A DNA stretch of 64,000 nucleotides from Bordetella sp. H567 (GTDB lineage Bacteria; Pseudomonadota; Gammaproteobacteria; Burkholderiales; Burkholderiaceae_B). The first letter of the stretch is position 1. Each line of letters opens with the position of its first letter. Shown here piece by piece: positions 9,131 to 17,512 of this stretch. The notes beneath the pieces are model-generated. The model worked only from the letters and a program-made list of their open reading frames with translations, was not told the DNA's origin and did not search any database. The translations under genes were made by a program, and so were the position numbers. Where the stretch lies: assembly GCF_001704295.1 (NCBI RefSeq), contig NZ_CP012334.1, positions 2,802,084-2,866,083 of the forward strand. The letters are read 5' to 3'.

Positions 9131-10078
9131 ATGAACCGCAATAACCACGCCGCCGGCGACAGCCACGCCGGCACCGCGATGTATCGGGCGCCGTCTGCCT
9201 CCGCCACACCCATGCCACCACGCGCCTGCGATTGCCATACCCACATCTTCGGTCCGGCGTCGCGCTATCCCTACGCGGCGGAACGGCACTACACGCCGGG
9301 AGAGGCCAGCGTGCGGCAGCTGCTCGCACTGCACGACAGCCTGGGCATCGAGCGCGTGGTCATCGTGCAGCCCAGTCCCTACGGTACCGACAATCGCTGC
9401 ACGCTGGACGCCGTCGCTGCGCTGAATGCCGATGGCGCCGATCGCGCCCGCGCCGTCGTGGTCGTGGATGGCCAGACGACAGGGCAGGCGCTGCGGGCCA
9501 TGCACGCGCAGGGCGCGCGTGGTGTACGCATCAATCTGGAAACCCGCGGCGCCAACGACCCCGCGGCGGCCGGAGCCGCCTTGCGCGAAGTCGCCGGCCG
9601 CGTGGCGGACCTGGGCTGGCATGTGCAGATGTACACGAATCCATTGGTCGTCGTACGGCTGGCCGACATCATCGATCGGCTGCCGGTACCTGTCGTGCTG
9701 GACCACCATGCGGGCATGCGGGTGGCCGATCCGGCGCACCAGGCGGTGCGCGGGGCACTGATCGACCTGATCGCAGGCGGCAACGTCTACGTCAAGCTGT
9801 CCGCGCCACATCGCGCCTCGTCGCAACCAAATCACGCGGACCTGCAACCGCTGGTCGATGCCTTCCTGGGATGCCGTCCCGACCGCATGGTATGGGGCAC
9901 CGACTGGCCGCATCCCGGCGCATGGCCCGGCATCAAGCGCAACCCGGCCACCATGGAGCCGTTTCATCCCGTCGATGACAGCGCCGCACTGCGGCTCGCG
10001 CGGCAGTGGATCAGCGACCCGGCCGGCTTCGCCGCGGTGCTGGCCGGCAACCCTGGGCGGCTTTACGCGTTCCCGTAG
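9131..10078 (+). CDS. Amidohydrolase-2 family protein (PDC-lactonase-like)
   Basis: A 315-residue TIM-barrel metal hydrolase starting at ATG 9131, with AGGGA upstream. The N-terminal metal motif is ACDCHTHIFGPASRYPY (about residues 35-51). Further barrel ligands are in VVLDHHAGM, and the late Asp is in MVWGTDWPHPG. This pattern resembles 2-pyrone-4,6-dicarboxylate lactonase and sugar-acid lactonases. It closes the operon, eight bases after the preceding Bug gene. A hydrolytic step on a lactone or cyclic acid is likely; the substrate is unknown. Confidence 0.88.
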   Translation: MNRNNHAAGDSHAGTAMYRAPSASATPMPPRACDCHTHIFGPASRYPYAAERHYTPGEASVRQLLALHDSLGIERVVIVQPSPYGTDNRCTLDAVAALNADGADRARAVVVVDGQTTGQALRAMHAQGARGVRINLETRGANDPAAAGAALREVAGRVADLGWHVQMYTNPLVVVRLADIIDRLPVPVVLDHHAGMRVADPAHQAVRGALIDLIAGGNVYVKLSAPHRASSQPNHADLQPLVDAFLGCRPDRMVWGTDWPHPGAWPGIKRNPATMEPFHPVDDSAALRLARQWISDPAGFAAVLAGNPGRLYAFP

Positions 10079-10304
10079 CGCAGGGAAGGAGAGGCCACGC
10101 CCACCTTTCAGCCTAAAGCGGGGTAAACGACCCCTACGCGACCCGGTAACCCGACTCTACACTGCCGCTGTTCCGTGGGCTCGACACCCCCGAAGGCTGG
10201 CCATGAGTGCGTGGCAGGGCGCCCCGACGTTCAAGTCCGGCCACTCCCCCTACGATGCCAAGGCACGCGGGAACCATCCGGGTGTCGGCATAAGGTTCCG
10301 GGTC

Positions 10305-10856
10305 ATGCCACAGCGATCTTTTCAGTTCGAGCCTGGCCGTTACGTGCGCTGGGCGATGGGGATGTTGCTGATCCTGATCGCCATCAGCGCCATGGCACAG
10401 GAGGCGATCTTGCCGTCCTGGAATGAGGGTCCCTCGCGCAGGGCGATCGTATCTTTCGTGCAGGACGTCACGAAAGAAGGCGGCGAGCACTTCGTGCCGG
10501 TGTCCGAACGTATTGCCGTCTTCGACAACGACGGCACACTCTGGAGCGAGCAGCCACTGTATTTCGAGGTGATGTATTCGCTGGACCAGGTGAAGGTGAT
10601 GGCACCCCGGCATCCGGAATGGAAAACCCGGCAGCCCTTCAACCTGGAGATGCTGCAATGGGTCGCCGACGGTTCCGGCCGGCGCTTTGCGGGCCTGGTG
10701 CACCATACCGACGCCGCGCGCGAATGGGCCTACGACAGGGACTCAAAAATCGGCCGGCTGGACAAGGCGCTGGACGTGGCGCGGCGGCGTGACTGGGTCG
10801 TGGTCGACATGAAGGACGAGTGGAAACGCATCTATTCCTTCGATGCGCCCCGTTAG
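10305..10856 (+). pseudogene. HAD-family phosphatase-like gene with internal in-frame deletion
   Basis: The 183-residue product has a signal-like N-terminus (WAMGMLLILIAISAMAQ), the HAD motif I region RIAVFDNDGTLWSEQP, then ...HPEWKTRQPF joined straight to LEMLQWVADGSG. In intact homologues, as I know the family, about 130 or more residues separate these segments, carrying the Ser/Thr and Lys motifs and the first acidic pair of motif IV (GNSDGD). Here they are absent, although the ending REWAYDRDSKIGRLDKAL through VVDMKDEWKRI is well preserved. The join is near 10640. The reading frame is intact, so a product could be made, but it is unlikely to be an active phosphatase. An upstream in-frame ATG at 10203 is possible. 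Confidence 0.75.
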
Positions 10857-10966
10857 CCGGCACGTTCCGCCGCGGGAACGCTGCGGGGGAACGGAGCGTA
10901 GGGACTTTCCCGCATGACGGAAAGTATGTATTTGCAGACCAAATAGAAAACGGTACCTTAGCTGCC

Positions 10967-10978
10967 TGTCTATACAGC
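10967..10978. promoter_or_regulatory. Candidate HutC operator upstream of the TauD gene
   Basis: The core TGTCTATACAGC lies 66 bases before the start of the dioxygenase gene. Its exact reverse complement occurs at 15876-15887 in front of hutH. The TGT(A)...(T)ACA pattern agrees with the known HutC-type recognition sequence. It lies just downstream of a weak -35/-10-like pair (TTGCAG at 10932, TACCTT at 10954), a good position for repression. Confidence 0.65.
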
Positions 10979-11043
10979 ACTAGCCAGATACGCTGCTGGC
11001 CGTGTCCCGAAATCGCTTCCCGTCCCTCTGCCAGGAGAGTTTC

Positions 11044-12138
11044 ATGTCGGAGTCGAGTGTTCTGCAAGGCGCCTGCGTGTGGAAGGGGCCCGAGATGGTG
11101 GATAACCCCCGCTGGGTCAAGACGTTCCCGCCGGCCGTACTGGAGCAGATCGACGCCGCGGTCCGCAAGACCGAGGGCGTGGCGTGGCGCGAGATCAATC
11201 GACAGAACTTCCCCTTGCCCGATGCCGCGCCTTTCCTTGACGACGTGCGCGAAGAGCTGGAGAACGGCTCGGGCATGGTCAAGATGAAGGGCCTGGACGT
11301 GGGCCGTTACGAGCAGGAGCAACTGCGACGGCTGTGGTATGGCCTGGGCGCCCATCTTGGCACGCCCATGTACCAGAACTACCGCGGCGAAGTCATGCGG
11401 GAAATCAAGGACGAAGGCATGGGTGTCGGCGCCAAGCTGTACGGCTCGACGGTGGATGAAACCGGCAAACAATTCCTCTCGTCCGGCGCCCGGACGCTGA
11501 CGCCCGGACAATTGCGCTTCCATACCGACCGGTGTGACGTCGTGGGCCTGCTGTGCGTGCGCCAGGCAGCCGAGGGCGGCGTCAGCAAGCTGGCGAGCAG
11601 CGCAACCGTCTACAACGAGATCCTGCGGCGCCGTCCCGACCTGCATGCCTTGCTGTGCAAACCCATCCCGCGCAGCCGGTTCGGCGAAGAAGCGGGCGGC
11701 GAGCATATCGTCTACGACCTGCCCATCTTCGGCGTGCGGGACGGCAAGCCAACCAGCCATTTTTCGCTGACGTACATTGAAAATGCCCAGATGGTGCCCG
11801 GCGTTCGCAAGCTGACGGACGCCGAACACGAAGCGATCAAGCTCTTGATGACCGTGGCGGAAGAGTCGTGCTTCGAGATGCGCTTCGCGCCCGGCGACAT
11901 CCAGCTCCTGAACAACCACGTCATCTATCACGGACGCACGGCGTTCAAGGATCAGGCCGAAACCGGCCAGAACCGGCTTCTCATGCGCCTGTGGCTGTCG
12001 GTGCCGAATTCCCGCGCCTTGCCTACGGATCACGCGGTACTGTGGGGAGACGTCGGGTCGGGCAAGCCGCACGGCGGCATCGCGCAGCCCGCCGCCGCGA
12101 TGAGCGCCCAGGCGGCAAACGGAAGCGCCAACGGATAG
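11044..12138 (+). CDS. TauD/TfdA-type Fe(II)/2-oxoglutarate dioxygenase
   Basis: A 364-residue protein from ATG 11044, with AGGAG seven bases upstream. The facial triad is visible as LRFHTDRCDVVG (His160, Asp162) and a distal His in LNNHVIYHGRTAF. An Arg after it (NRLLMRLWL) fits 2-oxoglutarate binding. Members oxidise taurine, aryloxyacetates, betaines and many amino-acid derivatives. It heads an operon with an amino-acid ABC transporter and a HutC-type repressor. A substrate related to histidine is therefore plausible but not shown. The C-terminal 30 residues are Ala/Gly-rich and look disordered. Confidence 0.9.
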   Translation: MSESSVLQGACVWKGPEMVDNPRWVKTFPPAVLEQIDAAVRKTEGVAWREINRQNFPLPDAAPFLDDVREELENGSGMVKMKGLDVGRYEQEQLRRLWYGLGAHLGTPMYQNYRGEVMREIKDEGMGVGAKLYGSTVDETGKQFLSSGARTLTPGQLRFHTDRCDVVGLLCVRQAAEGGVSKLASSATVYNEILRRRPDLHALLCKPIPRSRFGEEAGGEHIVYDLPIFGVRDGKPTSHFSLTYIENAQMVPGVRKLTDAEHEAIKLLMTVAEESCFEMRFAPGDIQLLNNHVIYHGRTAFKDQAETGQNRLLMRLWLSVPNSRALPTDHAVLWGDVGSGKPHGGIAQPAAAMSAQAANGSANG

Positions 12139-12208
12139 AGATACCTTCAATCGCGAACCAGCCGGCTCGCCCGGATGGGCTTTGCTTCATGTACCTCGGG
12201 AGAACTCA

Positions 12209-13081
12209 ATGAAACGGCATGCAGTCAAACAGGCAGGATGGTTACGCAACGGAGCCCGCTTTCTTCTCGTTCCGCTCCTGCTGGGCCTGACCGCCGCCAC
12301 CGCGTCGGCCGCGAAGTTCAGCAATTGCGAAGTGAGCGGCACGCGCGGTTCGGTCAAGCTTGAAACTGTGGTGCCCGGCGCCCTTTCCGTGCGCCCGGTA
12401 CTGCCCGCGCCGGGGTGGTGGAATGGCGACTCGCCGGAAACGATCAATGGCGGCTTTGAATATTGCATGGCCGCCAATATGGCCTACCGTGCGGGGCTGG
12501 ACCGCGTGAATGTCGTGAGCCGTTCGTTCGCGCAGATCCTGACGGGCCAGGCCCAGGGCTTCGACATCGCGCTCAGCGAAATCACCATTACCGAAGAGCG
12601 CAAGAAGGCGGTGAACTTCACCGATCCGTACTTCGATTCCGACATGGGCATCCTGGTGAAGGCGGGCGACAAGATCACCGCGGAGAACATCAAGAGCAAG
12701 CGGCTGGGCGTCAAGCAGGGCACTACCACGTACCAGTTCCTGTTGGACCACGTCAAGCCCACCGAGGCGCCGAAGGTCTATCCCGAGGTGGCGGCCATGT
12801 ACGCCGCTCTCGCGGCCGGCCAGGTGGATGCGGTGATCTACGACACCCCGAACGTACTGGCACAGGCCAAACAATCGGGAGGCCGGTTCCAGGTCGTGGG
12901 CCGCTATGACACCGGCGAACGGTGGGGCGGGCTGGTCAACAAGGATTCGCCGAACCTGGCGACGTTCAACAAGCTCATCCAGGAAATGAAGGACGACGGG
13001 ACATTCGCCCGCCTGGCCGCGCAATACCTTGCGCCCAGTCTTGGCGAGGATCCGAACAAGGTGCCGGTCTTCAAGCCGTAA
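12209..13081 (+). CDS. ABC transporter substrate-binding protein, family 3
   Basis: A 290-residue exported protein from ATG 12209, with CGGGAGAA upstream. The signal peptide runs through FLLVPLLLGLTAATASAA. The periplasmic binding fold of polar amino-acid transporters is recognised from GFDIALSEITITEERKKAVN, FTDPYFDSDMGILVKAGD, and LGVKQGTTTYQFL with VDAVIYDTPNVL. The segment before the first domain contains an unusual Cys/Trp-containing stretch, SNCEVSGTRGSVKL and APGWWNGDSPET, not typical for HisJ-like proteins. In this operon histidine or a derivative is the likely ligand (inference from HutC/HutH context). Confidence 0.9.
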   Translation: MKRHAVKQAGWLRNGARFLLVPLLLGLTAATASAAKFSNCEVSGTRGSVKLETVVPGALSVRPVLPAPGWWNGDSPETINGGFEYCMAANMAYRAGLDRVNVVSRSFAQILTGQAQGFDIALSEITITEERKKAVNFTDPYFDSDMGILVKAGDKITAENIKSKRLGVKQGTTTYQFLLDHVKPTEAPKVYPEVAAMYAALAAGQVDAVIYDTPNVLAQAKQSGGRFQVVGRYDTGERWGGLVNKDSPNLATFNKLIQEMKDDGTFARLAAQYLAPSLGEDPNKVPVFKP

Positions 13082-13094
13082 CAGCGCCGCTTCC

Positions 13095-14231
13095 ATGCGC
13101 CATCCCATCGATCCCATGCCGGGCACGGCGGGCCCCGCCGGCCGTGAGCGCCGGCTGGACATCGGCGGCATGCCTTCCATGCCGACGGCACTGTTCCTCT
13201 GCGCCCTTGCGGCGGTGGCGCTCACGATAGCGTCCAGCTGGTACACCATCGGCGCCCTGCGTGCGGTCCTGCTCGCGAACAAGCTCGATGGCGTGTGGGT
13301 GCCGGCAGGGATGGTGGTGCTGGGCCTGGCCTCGGCCTGGATCGCGCTGCCGCTGTATCGGACCTTCAAGCGGTGTAGGGAGGTTCGCGCCGCCGCCGCG
13401 CGCAGCGATATCGTCGCCGCTCGCGTGGCCCGATCGCAGGCACGCGTACAGGGCTGGATCGTCCTCGGCTATACGCTCACGCAGTTCATCTGCGTGCTGG
13501 CCCTTCAATTCCTTCTGGCGAACAACCAGGCGGTGGCCAAGACCTTCTTCTTCGTGCCGCTGATCGTCAATACCTTCCCGCTGGTGCTGCAGGCCTTCTG
13601 GATCAACGTAAAGATCTTCATGATCGCCGAGGTCTTCGTGCTGATCTGGGGGCTGATCGTGGCCTTGGCCATGCTGGCGCCCGGCGAGGCCGGCAAGCCC
13701 TTGCGTGTGCTTGCCACGGCCTATGTCGACATATTCCGCGCGATGCCGGCGGTGCTGGTGATCTATCTCGTCGGCTTCGGCTTGCCGCTGACCGGCGTGC
13801 CGATCCTGAAGGACCTCTCGCTGACGACCTATGTCGTCATTGCCCTGACCCTGACGGTCGGCGCCTACGTCGCGGAAATCTACCGTGCCGGCATCCAGGG
13901 GATCCATTGGAGCCAGACGGCGGCCGCCCGCTCGCTGGGGCTGTCGCATATGCAGACGATGCGGTTCGTCGTGCTGCCGCAGGGGATCCGGCACATCATC
14001 CCGCCCTTGCTGAACGCCTTCATCGCCCTGCAAAAGGATACGGCGCTGGTCAATGTGGTCGGGGTGATCGATTCCTTCAACCAGTCCATGGTGCTGGCCT
14101 CCAACTACTACAACCTCTCGGCCGCCACGACCGTCGCGCTGCTGTTCATCATCATCTCCGTACCCCAGGTGCGCCTGGTCGAGCGCATGGCAAAGCGCGA
14201 TCGCGCACGCATGCGCGCCGGCGGCGCTTAA
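13095..14231 (+). CDS. Amino-acid ABC transporter permease with N-terminal extension
   Basis: The 378-residue protein is much longer than the usual 220-240 residues of HisM/HisQ-type permeases. The C-terminal half is a normal MetI-like domain, with FRAMPAVLVIYLVGFGLPLT, the EAA loop YRAGIQGIHWSQTAAARSLG, and LPQGIRHIIPPLLNAFIALQ. The N-terminal half adds at least two extra membrane segments around ALFLCALAAVALTIASSW and VVLGLASAWIALPLY, separated by charged linkers. Only one permease gene is present, so it probably acts as a homodimer. Start ATG 13095 has no strong ribosome site; later ATGs at residues 26 and 29 of the extension are possible. Confidence 0.88.
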   Translation: MRHPIDPMPGTAGPAGRERRLDIGGMPSMPTALFLCALAAVALTIASSWYTIGALRAVLLANKLDGVWVPAGMVVLGLASAWIALPLYRTFKRCREVRAAAARSDIVAARVARSQARVQGWIVLGYTLTQFICVLALQFLLANNQAVAKTFFFVPLIVNTFPLVLQAFWINVKIFMIAEVFVLIWGLIVALAMLAPGEAGKPLRVLATAYVDIFRAMPAVLVIYLVGFGLPLTGVPILKDLSLTTYVVIALTLTVGAYVAEIYRAGIQGIHWSQTAAARSLGLSHMQTMRFVVLPQGIRHIIPPLLNAFIALQKDTALVNVVGVIDSFNQSMVLASNYYNLSAATTVALLFIIISVPQVRLVERMAKRDRARMRAGGA

Positions 14232-14242
14232 GGAGCCAGGGC

Positions 14243-14986
14243 GTGTCGTTCATCGAAATCCGCGGCATCTCCAAGTCCTACGGACAATTGCCGGTCATCG
14301 ATCAATTGAGCATGACCGTGGAAAAGCACCAGGTGGTGTGCCTTATCGGCCCATCCGGATCGGGCAAGTCCACCTTGCTGCGCTGTATCAACGGCCTGGA
14401 GCCTATCGACGACGGCGAAATCCTGGTCCACGGCGACCGTATCACCGGGCCGGGCGTCGATGTGGACGCCTTGCGGCGTGACATCGGCATCGTGTTCCAG
14501 GGCTACAACCTGTTCCCCCACATGACCGTGCTGGAGAACGTGACCTTGGCGCCGGTCCAGGTGCTCAAGCACTCGCGCAAGCAGGCCGAGGAACAGGCGA
14601 TGGCGCTGCTCGCGCGCTTCGGCCTGGCGCAGAAGGCGGGGGAATACCCGGACCGGATGTCCGGCGGGCAACAGCAGCGCGTGGCCATCGTACGCGCGCT
14701 GGCGATGGACCCCTTGGTGCTGCTGCTGGATGAAATAACGTCGGCACTGGATCCCGAACTGGTGTCGGATGTATTGAATATCGTGCGCGACCTGGCCAGC
14801 GAGGGCATGACGATGTTGCTGGCCACGCACGAAATGGGCTTCGCCTCCGAAGTGGCGTCCAAGATATGTTTCCTGTGCGACGGCGCCGTCTACGAAGAAG
14901 GCCCGCCGGCGCAGATTTTCCGGGATCCGCAACGCGATCGGACCCGCGCATTCTTGCGCAGTATCCGAGAGGCCGGCCGCATCTAA
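14243..14986 (+). CDS. Amino-acid ABC transporter ATP-binding protein
   Basis: A 247-residue ATPase with a GTG start at 14243, preceded by AAGGAGCC overlapping the permease stop. Walker A is IGPSGSGKSTLLR (about residues 35-47), the signature is MSGGQQQRVAIVRALA, Walker B is LVLLLDEITSALDPE, and the switch histidine is LLATHEMGF. Walker B reads DEIT instead of the frequent DEPT; the catalytic Glu is kept. It belongs to the GlnQ/HisP subfamily and completes a binding protein-permease-ATPase set. Confidence 0.93.
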   Translation: MSFIEIRGISKSYGQLPVIDQLSMTVEKHQVVCLIGPSGSGKSTLLRCINGLEPIDDGEILVHGDRITGPGVDVDALRRDIGIVFQGYNLFPHMTVLENVTLAPVQVLKHSRKQAEEQAMALLARFGLAQKAGEYPDRMSGGQQQRVAIVRALAMDPLVLLLDEITSALDPELVSDVLNIVRDLASEGMTMLLATHEMGFASEVASKICFLCDGAVYEEGPPAQIFRDPQRDRTRAFLRSIREAGRI

Positions 14987-15004
14987 CGTCAACAGGCCCT
15001 AGCC

Positions 15005-15817
15005 ATGAACCATCGCACCGTCGAACGCCTCGCCATGGCCACCGCACAGGGGAAACAGACACCGGCAGCGGGGCAGGGGGCCGCCACGGCCATTCAGGGC
15101 GGCGCGGCAACGACGCTGCATGAACGGATCAAGGCATATGTGACGCGCGGCATCGCCGACGGTACCTGGGCGCCCGGGGAACGGCTGCCTTCCGAACATG
15201 AACTGGTCTCCCAGCTAGGCGTGTCGCGCATGACGGTCAACAAGGCGCTGCGCGAACTGGCCGCCGCGGGACGGATCGTGCGCGTGCCTGGCGTGGGTAC
15301 TTTCGCGGCGGAGGCCAAGCCGCAGTCAACCTTGCTGCAGATCGCCAATATCGCCAACGAGATCCGCTCGCGCGGACATGAGCACCAATGGCGCTGCCTG
15401 TCCCGCGAACGGGTGGCCGCCGCCCCGGATGTCGCGGTGTGGCTGGGCATGCTGCCGGGTCAATCCGTCTTTCACATGGTCAGTGTCCACCTGGAAAACG
15501 GGGCGCCGATCCAGCTGGAAGACCGCTACGTCAATCCCGGGATGGTCCCCGACTTCATGGACCAGGATTTCGAGCACACCACGCCGGGCGAGTACCTGCT
15601 GGCCTCGATACCGGCCGACTTGGTCGAGCACGTTGTCGACGCGGTCATGCCCACGCCCAAGCAAGCACGCATACTCGACATGAAAGTCACGGAGCCCTGC
15701 CTGCAGCTGACGCGCCGCACGTGGTTCGAAGACGTCCCCGTCACGTGGGTGCGCTGCCTGAATCCGGCATCGCGCTACAGCCTGGGCAGCCGGTTCCGGC
15801 CCGGCCCCGATCAGTGA
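15005..15817 (+). CDS. hutC: HutC-type GntR family repressor
   Basis: A 270-residue regulator with an N-terminal GntR winged helix (LHERIKAYVTRGIADGTWAP, then RLPSEHELVSQLGVSRMTVN, about residues 38-78) and a UTRA effector domain. Hallmarks of histidine-utilisation repressors are the region ALRELAAAGRIVRVPGVGTF and the end VTWVRCLNPASRYSLGSRF. Known HutC proteins bind urocanate and repress hut genes. It lies 18 bases after the ABC ATPase gene and 85 bases before hutH. Two copies of a HutC-like operator core flank this unit, so it probably controls both the transport operon and hutH. The first 35 residues are extra and low in complexity. Confidence 0.88.
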   Translation: MNHRTVERLAMATAQGKQTPAAGQGAATAIQGGAATTLHERIKAYVTRGIADGTWAPGERLPSEHELVSQLGVSRMTVNKALRELAAAGRIVRVPGVGTFAAEAKPQSTLLQIANIANEIRSRGHEHQWRCLSRERVAAAPDVAVWLGMLPGQSVFHMVSVHLENGAPIQLEDRYVNPGMVPDFMDQDFEHTTPGEYLLASIPADLVEHVVDAVMPTPKQARILDMKVTEPCLQLTRRTWFEDVPVTWVRCLNPASRYSLGSRFRPGPDQ

Positions 15818-15875
15818 GATAAGCCCTTTTACGCATGCGCGGGGTGTAGCCACTCACGCGATTCTGCTTCTCAAC

Positions 15876-15887
15876 GCTGTATAGACA
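15876..15887. promoter_or_regulatory. Candidate HutC operator upstream of hutH
   Basis: GCTGTATAGACA lies 15 bases before the hutH ATG and is identical, in reverse orientation, to the core at 10967-10978. It contains TATAGA, which could double as a -10 element, so bound repressor would block initiation. Flanking bases differ between the two copies, so the shared 12-mer is not part of a larger duplication. Confidence 0.65.
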
Positions 15888-15902
15888 TGAATAGAGTTGA
15901 CC

Positions 15903-17468
15903 ATGGAAAAAAAACCTATCGTGCAACTCACGGCCCAGTCCATGACCCTGGCCGATCTTCGCCGCATCCATGCCGGCGACGTACAGCTGGCCCTGGCGGA
16001 TGAACTTATCCCCGCATTGAGGCGGGCACACCAGACCGTGAGCGACATCGTGGCCGGCGGCCAGGTTGTCTACGGCATCAACACCGGCTTCGGCAAACTA
16101 GCCAGCACCCGTATAGACAAGAATCACCTGGCCGACCTGCAACGCAACCTGGTGTTGTCCCACAGCGTGGGGATAGGCGACATCCTGCCGGCTCCGGTGG
16201 TCCGCCTGATCCTGGCGACCAAGGCCATGAGCCTGGCGCGCGGCTTCTCCGGCGTCCGGCCCGAGCTGGTGGCGGCCTTGATCAAGCTGTTCAATGCGGG
16301 CGTGATCCCCTGCATTCCCGCCAAGGGCTCCGTGGGCGCATCGGGCGATCTCGCACCGTTGGCGCACCTGGCCTGCGTACTCATCGGGGAAGGGCAGGCG
16401 CTGCTGCCGGACGGACAAAGGGTGAGTGGGGCGCAGGCCATGGGCGCCGTGGGCTTGAGCCCCTTCGTCCTGGGCCCCAAGGAGGGGCTGGCGCTGCTGA
16501 ATGGCACCCAGGTATCGACGGCATTGGCGCTGGCCGGCCTCTTCGGAGCCGAACACGTGTTCGCCGCCGCGCTGCTGGCAGGCGCGCTTTCGCTGGAAGC
16601 GATACAGGGATCGGTCAAGCCGCTGGATCCGCGCATACACGCGGCGCGCGGGCAACCGGGCCAGATCGCGGTGGCGCGCGCATTGAGTACGTTGTTGGCG
16701 GGCAGCCAGATCGTGACCTCGCATGCGAACTGTGGACGGGTCCAGGATCCGTATTCCATCCGCTGCGTACCGCAGGTGATGGGCGCCTGCCTGGATAACC
16801 TGGCCTACACGGCCGGTGTATTGGCCAGGGAGGCCAACGCCGCCTCGGACAATCCGCTGGTCTTTGCCGACACCGGCGAAGTGATATCGGGCGGAAACTT
16901 CCATGCCGAACCGGTCGCCTTCGCCGCCGACATCATCGCCCTGGCAGTCAGCGAAATCGGCGCGATCTCCGAACGGCGCACGGCGCTCCTGCTGGATAGC
17001 GGCCTGTCCGGCCTGCCGCCATTCCTGGTACGCGACGGCGGGTTGAATTCCGGATTCATGATCGCGCAGGTCACCGCCGCGGCCCTTGCGTCCGAAAACA
17101 AGTCGCTCGCCCACCCGGCCAGCGTCGACAGCCTGCCCACCTCGGCGAACCAGGAAGACCACGTGTCCATGGCCACCTTCGCCGCGCGTCGCCTGGGCGA
17201 CATGGTGTCCAACACCGCGGCGGTCGTCGGCGTGGAGGCAATGGCTGCCGCGCAAGGGATCGAACTCAAGCGTACGCCCCAGGGGCCGCGCAGCTCGGCG
17301 GCGGTGGAGGGCGTCCTGGCGGAAATCCGCCAACATGTGGCGTTCCTGGAGCAGGACCGCTATCTGGCCGACGATGTGGAGACCATGCGCGAATGGGCGA
17401 TGAACCCAGACCGCGTCAACGCCTTCACGGATATCATTCCCAGTCTGAACAGCGCGAACCAGGCCTAG
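15903..17468 (+). CDS. hutH: Histidine ammonia-lyase
   Basis: A 521-residue enzyme that deaminates L-histidine to trans-urocanate. The MIO prosthetic group forms from Ala-Ser-Gly in [16 protein letters not shown] (residues 146-148 of the ATG form). Histidine-type landmarks are [16 protein letters not shown], the His in [11 protein letters not shown], and [12 protein letters not shown] with the conserved Glu; tyrosine and phenylalanine lyases differ at these sites. Length is that of HutH. A TTG six bases upstream could also start. No urocanase, imidazolonepropionase or formiminoglutamate enzyme is found in the window, so the pathway must continue elsewhere or be a partial route. Confidence 0.93.
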   Translation: MEKKPIVQLTAQSMTLADLRRIHAGDVQLALADELIPALRRAHQTVSDIVAGGQVVYGINTGFGKLASTRIDKNHLADLQRNLVLSHSVGIGDILPAPVVRLILATKAMSLARGFSGVRPELVAALIKLFNAGVIPCIPAKGSVGASGDLAPLAHLACVLIGEGQALLPDGQRVSGAQAMGAVGLSPFVLGPKEGLALLNGTQVSTALALAGLFGAEHVFAAALLAGALSLEAIQGSVKPLDPRIHAARGQPGQIAVARALSTLLAGSQIVTSHANCGRVQDPYSIRCVPQVMGACLDNLAYTAGVLAREANAASDNPLVFADTGEVISGGNFHAEPVAFAADIIALAVSEIGAISERRTALLLDSGLSGLPPFLVRDGGLNSGFMIAQVTAAALASENKSLAHPASVDSLPTSANQEDHVSMATFAARRLGDMVSNTAAVVGVEAMAAAQGIELKRTPQGPRSSAAVEGVLAEIRQHVAFLEQDRYLADDVETMREWAMNPDRVNAFTDIIPSLNSANQA

Positions 17469-17512
17469 ACTCACGCTGGTCCTAAGGCAGGGCCCGGCAC
17501 AACGAACGATCG

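Noticed and set aside
16109-16120. Third HutC-like sequence CCGTATAGACAA inside hutH
   Set aside because: Shares only a nine-base core (GTATAGACA), lies within coding sequence and has no promoter beside it; probably chance.
16098-17474. 458-codon minus-strand frame opposite hutH
   Set aside because: Shadow of hutH, which has all catalytic motifs; the minus frame has no start signal or known domain.
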